From NCBI RefSeq assembly GCF_900640175.1, contig NZ_CAAAJC010000009.1:50339-114338 (forward strand): a DNA stretch of 64,000 nucleotides. Reading direction: 5' to 3'. Each line of letters begins with the position of its first letter. The stretch's first letter is position 1. The position numbers were made by a program, and so were the translations under genes. Below, piece after piece: positions 58,197 through 64,000 of this stretch. The notes beneath the pieces are model-generated. The model was not told the DNA's origin. It was given only the letters and a program-made list of their open reading frames with translations, and made no database searches. The stretch is from Legionella sp. W10-070 (GTDB lineage Bacteria > Pseudomonadota > Gammaproteobacteria > Legionellales > Legionellaceae).

Positions 58197-59433
58197 AGTG
58201 TAGGGCCTCCGCGATAACAGTTTTTGAGGCACGCCAGGCTGGATAGATGGTCGCAAAAAAACTCATTAATAATGCCACAGAACATACCAGCCATATATCA
58301 CCAAGCATAATTTTGGAAGGTAAATAATCTACAAAATAGATATTAGAAGATAAAATCTGCGTATTAAAGAGCGATTGCAGATAGTTGACTATCGTCGTAG
58401 CATTTGAAGCCAAGATTAAGCCTCCGATGAGGCCAAGCAGGGTTCCCACCAAGCCAACCATCATTCCCTGAACAATAAAGACCCAAAGAATCATTGAAGG
58501 TGTAGCGCCTATAGTTCTTAAAATAGCAATTTCTGCCTGTTTATCATTAACAACCATCACCAGGGAAGAAACAAGATTAAATGCAGCCACGGCAATGATG
58601 AGCAAAAGGATAAGAAACATCATCGTTTTCTCTAACTTGACCGCCTGAAAAAATGCCCCGAATTGCTGTGTCCAGTTACCTACTTCATACTCTTCGCCTA
58701 ATTTAGCGGCTAGCTGGTCAGACATGGCAGGTGCATTGTAAATATCATCCAGTTTCAGTTTAAGTCCGGTTACATTCTCCCCTAACTGCATTAATTTCTG
58801 CGCATCAACGAGGTTAATGAAAGCAAGTTTACTGTCAAAATTAAATCCTGCTCCTGCTGTAAATACGCCAACTACTGTAAAACGTTTAAAGCGAGGAATC
58901 ATCCCTGCCGGCGTAACCGTTGCCTGAGGAATCATGATTGTCACCTTGTCCCCTATCAGGACACCCAGGCTATCAGCTAGCCCCCGGCCAAGAATAATCC
59001 CAAAGTCTTTCAGATCTGTTAAATTACCGGCCAGAAGCTTATCCTTCAGTTGTGTTACCGTTTGCTCCTGAATTGGTTCAATACCAGTTAAAACAATAGG
59101 CAAAACCTGCCCATCATGAGTAAGCAATCCTTGGCCTCCTACATAAGGAGCCATTGCTTTGACACCTGGCGTGTTTTTAAGTTCACTTTCAAGCTGAACC
59201 CAGTTGCTGATTTTTCCATCCCTTCCACTAACAGTTATCTCAGGTGCCATGCCAAAAAATCGTTTGTGAATTTCTTCATCAAAACCATTCATTACTGACA
59301 ATACTGTAATCAATACCATAACACCAAGACCAATTCCCATCATGGAACTTAATGAGATAAAAGAAACAAAATGATTTCGTTTTTTGGCTCTGGTGTAACG
59401 TAAGCCTATAAATAATGCCAGCGGTTTAAACAT
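58189..59433 (-). CDS. lolC: Lipoprotein-releasing system transmembrane protein LolC/LolE
   Basis: 414 residues from the ATG at 59433 (a start at 59457 adds eight; choice is not decisive). Opening [20 protein letters not shown] is the conserved MacB/LolC N-terminus, then a membrane helix, a large periplasmic domain (residues about 50-260) and three C-terminal FtsX helices with [16 protein letters not shown]. It is the only permease gene here, as in species where one LolC/E-type protein (LolF) acts as a homodimer. Co-transcribed with lolD. Confidence 0.94.
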   Translation of the reverse strand: MFKPLALFIGLRYTRAKKRNHFVSFISLSSMMGIGLGVMVLITVLSVMNGFDEEIHKRFFGMAPEITVSGRDGKISNWVQLESELKNTPGVKAMAPYVGGQGLLTHDGQVLPIVLTGIEPIQEQTVTQLKDKLLAGNLTDLKDFGIILGRGLADSLGVLIGDKVTIMIPQATVTPAGMIPRFKRFTVVGVFTAGAGFNFDSKLAFINLVDAQKLMQLGENVTGLKLKLDDIYNAPAMSDQLAAKLGEEYEVGNWTQQFGAFFQAVKLEKTMMFLILLLIIAVAAFNLVSSLVMVVNDKQAEIAILRTIGATPSMILWVFIVQGMMVGLVGTLLGLIGGLILASNATTIVNYLQSLFNTQILSSNIYFVDYLPSKIMLGDIWLVCSVALLMSFFATIYPAWRASKTVIAEALHYE

Positions 59434-59614
59434 AAGTGGTTTAATTTTGTAAAACATCTATTGTAGTGAAATTTCACCTGCCAAGATACCCCCTATTGAA
59501 TCTGGATGGTCTTAGCTGAATAATCTCCATAAAAGATAATAACTGGATTGCAAAAATGATTATCCTTCGTTGATATTTTCTAAGAGAATAGACTATTATT
59601 TTTTGGGAGAGATT

Positions 59615-60343
59615 ATGAATAAGCAGGTAAAGGTAAAGCTAAAACCATCTGGCAGTCTTTATCCCATCCTGATCTCTGACAGTACGTTAGAAGCATTAAA
59701 ATGGTTGGCCATGCTCTCAATGACCGTGGACCACGCCAATCGGTTCTTCTGGCATACAAGCAGCTATGCCGCTTATTGCTTCGGCAGATTAGCAATGCCT
59801 TTATTCGCTTTTATCTTTGCATATAATCTCGCCAGGCCAGGGGTTTTTGAACGCGGATTCTATTTTAAGACTTTCAGGCGCCTTACTTTTTTTGGCATAC
59901 TGGCCACCCCTGCTTACATGGCCATGAAAGGACTGCATCATTTATGGCCATTAAACATTATGTTTATGCTTTTAATTGCCGCATTTTTATTTTTTTTATA
60001 TGAAAAGAAAGGGATAGTAAACATTCTTATCGCCCTTTTTCTATTCTTACTCGGCAGTGCTTTTGTGGAATATAGTTGGCCAGGTGTGTTATTTTGCATT
60101 AGCTGTTGGTTCTATTGCCGAAACCCCTCCATTTTTGCTTTAATAGCTACCTTCTATTCTTATTACCTCATAGGTCATTTAAACGAAAATAACTGGGCTC
60201 TAGTGACTTTGCCTCTTATCATTTTCGCTGCAAAAATTGAATTAAGGCTCCCCAGAATTCCTTATTTTTTTTATATTTACTATCCAGGCCATTTAACTTT
60301 ATTTTGGTTACTCAGCCGCATTATTTATGCATTGCCAGAATAG
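59615..60343 (+). CDS. TraX-family membrane protein
   Basis: 242 residues from the ATG at 59615 with GGGAGAG just upstream; an earlier frame from 59570 lacks this. EALKWLAMLSMTVDHANRFF and CFGRLAMPLFAFIFAYNLAR match the TraX/TraX-like acyltransferase family (F-pilin acetylase and relatives), followed by about eight membrane helices and FRRLTFFGILATPAYMAMKG. Chromosomal homologues are common and need not relate to conjugation; an acetyl- or acyltransferase role on a surface molecule is inferred. Confidence 0.82.
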   Translation: MNKQVKVKLKPSGSLYPILISDSTLEALKWLAMLSMTVDHANRFFWHTSSYAAYCFGRLAMPLFAFIFAYNLARPGVFERGFYFKTFRRLTFFGILATPAYMAMKGLHHLWPLNIMFMLLIAAFLFFLYEKKGIVNILIALFLFLLGSAFVEYSWPGVLFCISCWFYCRNPSIFALIATFYSYYLIGHLNENNWALVTLPLIIFAAKIELRLPRIPYFFYIYYPGHLTLFWLLSRIIYALPE

Positions 60344-60431
60344 CGGCTTCTCTCATCAGTTATAATTTAATTAAGAAATAGGGAATCATTCCTCAGGCTG
60401 AGAAGGCAACGGAATCAATAGGGGGATTCGG

Positions 60432-61550
60432 ATGAGAAGATTAGCGTTCAAGAAATCAAAAGCAGGATCAATTGGTGTTGAACTTGAGTTTCAAATTGTT
60501 GATCCTGACTCACGTCACCTGGTTTCTCGAGCAAAAGATTTAATTCGCAACATCAAAGAAAGTATTTATCAAAGCAAAATAAAGCCAGAAATCACCCAGA
60601 GCATGATTGAGATAAATTCCTCTATCCATTATTCACCGGATTATTTACTCACCGGACTTAACCATTTAAAAACTTTTTTGCAGGAACAGGCAACGCAATT
60701 AAACCTTGCCATTTGTGGAGGGGGGACACATCCGTTCATAAAGTGGAGCAATCAAAAGATCTTCCCTACCCCAAGGTATAAATCTATTTCCAGCAAATTC
60801 CGCTATTTATCCAAACGGGCAACGGTTTTCGGACTACATATTCATGTTGGGTGCAAAAATGCCGAGGAAGCATTGTATCTTACACATGCCTTTGCCAGGT
60901 ATGTTCCTCATTTTATTGCTATATCTGCTTCCTCTCCATTCTATCAGGGAGTCGATACTGGTTATGCTTCCTGTAGAAATATTATTTTCAACACATTCCC
61001 TCAAAGTGGTCATATTCCTTTTTTGTTAGACTGGCCCGAATTTTCTGATTATTACTATAAGTTTAAAAAATTGGGCATTATCGTTAATATGAAGGATTTT
61101 TACTGGGACGTCAGGCCAAAGCCTGAATTTGGCACTGTGGAGATCAGGGTTTGTGATACTCCCCTTACAATTCACAAAGCGGTAAATCTTGCTGCTTATA
61201 TCCAGGCACTGACCCTCTTTCTACTCGAAAAAAGACCCGTGGAAATCAACAAGGACTTGTATTATCTTTACACCCATAATCGTTTTCAAGCCTGCCGCTA
61301 CGGTTTAGAGGGCTATGTAATCGATCCCTGCACCCTCAAAAAAACGTCAATTAGCAAAGACATATTAAGTACCATTAAAAAAATTGAACCTTATGGCCTT
61401 AAATTAAGAAATACTCTATATATCGACCAATTAGCTAACGATGTAAATAACAAGGTAAATGACGCCGTTTTATTAAGGAAGCTTTTCAAAGAAAAAGGCA
61501 CTTTCCAGCAAATGATTACCGAACAATGCAGAATCTGGGCTGAAGTTTAA
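60432..61550 (+). CDS. YbdK-type carboxylate-amine ligase (glutamate-cysteine ligase family 2)
   Basis: 372 residues. SIGVELEFQIVDPDSR carries the metal/ATP-binding glutamates, ICGGGTHPFIKWSNQ the GGxHPF motif, FGLHIHVGCKNAEEALYLTH another, and FGTVEIRVCDTPLTIHKAVN the C-terminal conserved block. YbdK of E. coli makes gamma-glutamylcysteine weakly; the true substrate in Legionella is unknown. AGGGGGA precedes the start. Alone in its unit, between the TraX-like and PilZ genes, each with its own promoter gap. Confidence 0.92.
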   Translation: MRRLAFKKSKAGSIGVELEFQIVDPDSRHLVSRAKDLIRNIKESIYQSKIKPEITQSMIEINSSIHYSPDYLLTGLNHLKTFLQEQATQLNLAICGGGTHPFIKWSNQKIFPTPRYKSISSKFRYLSKRATVFGLHIHVGCKNAEEALYLTHAFARYVPHFIAISASSPFYQGVDTGYASCRNIIFNTFPQSGHIPFLLDWPEFSDYYYKFKKLGIIVNMKDFYWDVRPKPEFGTVEIRVCDTPLTIHKAVNLAAYIQALTLFLLEKRPVEINKDLYYLYTHNRFQACRYGLEGYVIDPCTLKKTSISKDILSTIKKIEPYGLKLRNTLYIDQLANDVNNKVNDAVLLRKLFKEKGTFQQMITEQCRIWAEV

Positions 61551-61731
61551 ACCCGCATTTATCTTAACAAAATCCTTCCTGTTTTATATTTTTCCCCATT
61601 ACGCTCAATTATGTCTATATTAAGAATAAGAATAATTAAGTGAAGTCAATGATAGATGTTTAAAAGTACGAAATTTATTAAAGCTATATGCAAGCGTGCT
61701 AACTTCTTAAAATGGACTTTATGGAGTGATT

Positions 61732-62289
61732 ATGCCAGTACATGAAAGACGCCAACATTTCCGCATAGAAGATCAAGTCTATTTTGATTACCAATTAATC
61801 GGAACTGACGAGTTTCGCTCCGACAAAGCCATTACCGAAGATTTATTGGGCCATAATGGTAAAAAATACCTTGAAACTACGCAATACTTCCAAAGCCTGG
61901 ATTATGAATTATCTGAGCTTACACAAACTATAGGCTTACATGAACCAGCTCTGGCTCATTATTTAAATTTATTGAATGCAAAAATTGACCACCTTTCCAG
62001 GCATCTTTTTATTGATGAAAAAATTAATCTGCGCAAGGTCAATATTAGCCTTGGAGGGATGTCTTTTAAGACGAAGGAACGGATTAAAGAAAAAACGCCA
62101 ATGAAAATAGTTATCTATACTAAACCTAAAATGCTTCCCATTGTTGTGGATGCAATAGTTGTCTACAGTCAATTCCATAATGAAAACCAATACCGCACCG
62201 CCGTGCAATTTGTTGAGTTAAATCCTGAACAGGAGCAACTTCTTTCCCAACATATCATGGTAGCTCAGGCACGATGCAGAGCGGATTAA
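61732..62289 (+). CDS. PilZ-domain protein
   Basis: 185 residues from the ATG at 61732 with GGAGTG nearby. HERRQHFRIEDQVYFDYQLI carries the RRxxxR part of a c-di-GMP-binding site near the N-terminus, and VNISLGGMSFKTKE gives the second half of the motif ((D/N)-x-S-x-x-G). Residues 30-95 form an inserted helical region. It probably senses c-di-GMP; partner unknown. Confidence 0.82.
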   Translation: MPVHERRQHFRIEDQVYFDYQLIGTDEFRSDKAITEDLLGHNGKKYLETTQYFQSLDYELSELTQTIGLHEPALAHYLNLLNAKIDHLSRHLFIDEKINLRKVNISLGGMSFKTKERIKEKTPMKIVIYTKPKMLPIVVDAIVVYSQFHNENQYRTAVQFVELNPEQEQLLSQHIMVAQARCRAD

Positions 62290-62361
62290 GCATTTAATGG
62301 CATTGCTGAGAGAGATAGATTCCAGCATAATCAGCACTTTGCAATTCAATTCAGGTACGTT

Positions 62362-62637
62362 ATGACAAGACAAGTATTTTGTTTAAAATTAAACCAGGAA
62401 ACAGAAGGTTTAGACTCCCCTCCCTTTCCAGGCCCCTTGGGAGAAAAAATTTTCAACCAGATATCAAAACAAGCATGGAAAATGTGGCTGGATCATCAGA
62501 CCATGCTTATCAATGAATATCGTCTTAGTCTAATTGATCCTAAAGCACGTGAATTCCTCAATGAGGAAATGAAAAACTATTTTTTTGGCAATGGGTCAGA
62601 AAAACCAACCGGCTTTACTCCCAAAGACAGGGTATGA
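62362..62637 (+). CDS. yggX: Fe(II)-trafficking protein YggX
   Basis: 91 residues, standard Ygg[21 protein letters not shown] contains the conserved Cys7; [10 protein letters not shown] and [17 protein letters not shown] follow. It protects Fe-S proteins from oxidative damage or delivers iron. In enteric bacteria it is often beside mutY, which is absent here. It ends three bases before the psuG ATG, so they share a transcript. Confidence 0.96.
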   Translation: MTRQVFCLKLNQETEGLDSPPFPGPLGEKIFNQISKQAWKMWLDHQTMLINEYRLSLIDPKAREFLNEEMKNYFFGNGSEKPTGFTPKDRV

Positions 62638-62640
62638 ACA

Positions 62641-63549
62641 ATGGTTAACGAATTACTGCATATTAGTGAAGAAGTTAAGGAGGCGATGAGTAAAAATCAA
62701 CCTGTTGTCGTCCTGGAGTCTACTATTATTTCTCACGGTATGCCTTATCCTGAAAACCTTGTCACGGCAAAATTAGTGGAAAAGCTGGTTAAAGACAAAG
62801 GAGTCACCCCGGCAACAATTGCTCTTCATCAGGGGAAAATTCATGTCGGTCTCGATGAAGCTATCATGCAACACTTGGCAAAAGATGGTAGCGTCATTAA
62901 GGCCTCGCGACGTGATATTGCTTTTGTTCTAAGCCGCAAAATGTCAGCAAGCACCACCGTTGCAGCAACCATGTATTGCTCTCATCTGGCAGGATTACCC
63001 TTATTTGTTACAGGTGGAATTGGCGGTGTACATCATCATGTAGGGGAAAGTTTTGATATTTCTGCTGATTTAATTGAACTGGCCTCCACTCCAGTAACTG
63101 TGGTCTGTTCTGGTGCCAAATCTATTCTGGATTTACCCAAAACCCTGGAAATGTTGGAAACTCATGGAGTTCCTGTGGTTGGTTATGGTACAGACGAATT
63201 TCCGGCATTCTATAGCCGTTCAAGCGGCATCTCTCTGCTGCACCGCTTGGATACCGTCTCTGAAATAGCCAACTTAATGGCTTACCAGAAAAAATTAAAA
63301 TTGAACAATGGTATTGTCATCGCAAATCCCATCCCCCAGGAAGCTGAAATCCCCGATGAAAAAATTCTTCCCAGCATCAAGCAAGCTCAAGCTGAAGCCA
63401 ATCAGGTCCAAGGCAAGGCCATCACCCCTTTTCTACTGCAGCGGATTGCAGAGTTAACCATGGGGCAAAGTCTAAAAGCCAATATTGAATTAATTAAAAA
63501 CAATGCGCTCCTGGGTGCTGAGATAGCGAAGATCTATTATCAACAATAA
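62641..63549 (+). CDS. psuG: Pseudouridine-5'-phosphate glycosidase
   Basis: 302 residues. PVVVLESTIISHGMPYPENL (start of the PsuG family signature), then LFVTGGIGGVHHHVGESFDISADL and SGAKSILDLPKTLEMLETHGV with the catalytic lysine in that last segment, and FYSRSSG. It breaks pseudouridine 5'-phosphate into uracil and ribose 5-phosphate. The partner kinase psuK is not in the window. It begins three bases after the yggX stop. Confidence 0.96.
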   Translation: MVNELLHISEEVKEAMSKNQPVVVLESTIISHGMPYPENLVTAKLVEKLVKDKGVTPATIALHQGKIHVGLDEAIMQHLAKDGSVIKASRRDIAFVLSRKMSASTTVAATMYCSHLAGLPLFVTGGIGGVHHHVGESFDISADLIELASTPVTVVCSGAKSILDLPKTLEMLETHGVPVVGYGTDEFPAFYSRSSGISLLHRLDTVSEIANLMAYQKKLKLNNGIVIANPIPQEAEIPDEKILPSIKQAQAEANQVQGKAITPFLLQRIAELTMGQSLKANIELIKNNALLGAEIAKIYYQQ

Positions 63550-63704
63550 TACTCTGTAGACATACTGAACAAACACCATCATTACTTGAAGTTTGCCAAT
63601 GCTCAGATCACCCATATAATCGAACAAAATTAATCCGAAAAGACTCAATAAAACTCAAACACTTGCCGCAAAAAAATTTTTTTCGAAAAAACAATAAACT
63701 CTAC

Positions 63705-63733
63705 TTGACTCAAAAACGATCTCAGAGTTTAAT
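63705..63733 (+). promoter_or_regulatory. Promoter of tRNA-Phe
   Basis: TTGACT (63705-63710), a 17-base spacer, TTTAAT (63728-63733): a near-consensus sigma-70 promoter, with the mature tRNA starting 13 bases downstream of the -10. Upstream A/T runs could act as an UP element. Confidence 0.75.
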
Positions 63734-63745
63734 AGCAACCTCTTC

Positions 63746-63821
<76 letters not shown>

Positions 63822-63830
63822 TTAATCAAC

Positions 63831-64000
63831 TTTCGGCTCTTCCCCAAATCCGGGGGCACTAATCAAGAACACAAAACTTTAACCCTTAACCTATAGTTTT
63901 CGGCTCTTCCCCAAATCCGGGGGCACTAATCAAGAACACAAAACTTTAACCCTTAACCTATAGTTTTCAAAATTTCTAAATCCGTAGGCACGACGCTGAA
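63831..64000. repeat. 67-bp tandem repeat next to tRNA-Phe
   Basis: Two identical units of 67 bp (63831-63897 and 63898-63964) begin TTTCGGCTCTTCCCCAAATC. A third, diverged unit starts at about 63965 (AAATCCGTAGGCAC against AAATCCGGGGGCAC) and runs past the window edge. Each unit contains GGCTCTTCCCCAAATCCGG, with the start GGCTCTT resembling the inverted ends of ISL3-family insertion sequences. The first copy begins 10 bases after the tRNA CCA end. No coding capacity. Confidence 0.75.

Noticed and set aside
59615..60343. Conjugative element indicated by TraX
   Set aside because: No other tra, relaxase or coupling genes are nearby; chromosomal TraX-family proteins are common.
63831..64000. 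CRISPR array
   Set aside because: The units are directly adjacent, 67 bp and identical, with no variable spacers between them and no cas genes nearby.

Overview
The window reads as chromosomal DNA of a gammaproteobacterium, most likely a Legionella or close relative. The DNA is moderately AT-rich. Clues are a legiolysin-type 4-hydroxyphenylpyruvate dioxygenase in a tyrosine-degradation cluster, a Legionella-like mix of housekeeping genes with several lineage-restricted secreted or coiled-coil proteins, and many short palindromic repeats between genes. Species assignment is inference from gene content only. No rRNA, CRISPR array, complete insertion sequence, prophage or plasmid origin was seen.

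Layout. 1-11.7 kb: the 3' part of an FAD-dependent oxidoreductase-like gene, dnaE, a peptide-type ABC importer without its ATPase (binding protein and two permeases), and ligA. 12.1-14.0 kb: a visibly AT-rich two-gene cassette, an OlsB/LuxI-superfamily N-acyltransferase overlapping an alpha/beta hydrolase. 14.2-18.4 kb: a coupled trio (exported lipase-like protein, exported protein of unknown function, rmuC) and two small exported proteins. 18.5-22.3 kb: the potABCD polyamine importer. 22.3-30.3 kb: an unknown protein, tldD, a nitrilase-family amidase, a Bax-inhibitor-1 protein and the overlapping pdxJ-korA-korB operon. 30.4-32.1 kb: small membrane and stress-type genes (a 27-residue peptide, a four-helix membrane protein, an iron-permease-family protein, CsbD). 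32.2-38.9 kb: era-recO, a nitroreductase with a zinc-ribbon-like tail, a TehB-type methyltransferase, an APC permease, a MarR regulator divergent from a PhzF-family gene across a perfect inverted-repeat operator, and a type IV pilin-like gene. 39-46.4 kb: a 681-residue coiled-coil protein, an aldolase-like protein lacking the Schiff-base lysine, a repeat-dense gap, and ribF-ileS-lspA. 46.9-49.6 kb: a periplasmic protein, ugpQ and ugpB. 49.9-54.6 kb: leucine-dehydrogenase-family gene, O-methyltransferase, hpd, fahA, maiA. 54.7-63.5 kb: small membrane and exported proteins, asnS, lolCD, a TraX-family protein, a YbdK-type ligase, a PilZ protein, yggX and psuG. The window ends with tRNA-Phe and a 67-bp tandem repeat running to the edge.

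How the genes work together. potABCD imports spermidine or putrescine. hpd-fahA-maiA carries out most of tyrosine/homogentisate catabolism, with homogentisate dioxygenase absent from the window. ribF-ileS-lspA is a conserved housekeeping cluster. lolC-lolD encodes lipoprotein export. era-recO and pdxJ-korA-korB are tightly overlapping operons. The most unusual items are the acyltransferase/hydrolase cassette, the MarR/PhzF operator, the several families of palindromic elements (157, 148 and 42 bp), the tandem repeat next to tRNA-Phe, and several lineage-specific proteins that could be secreted or translocated.
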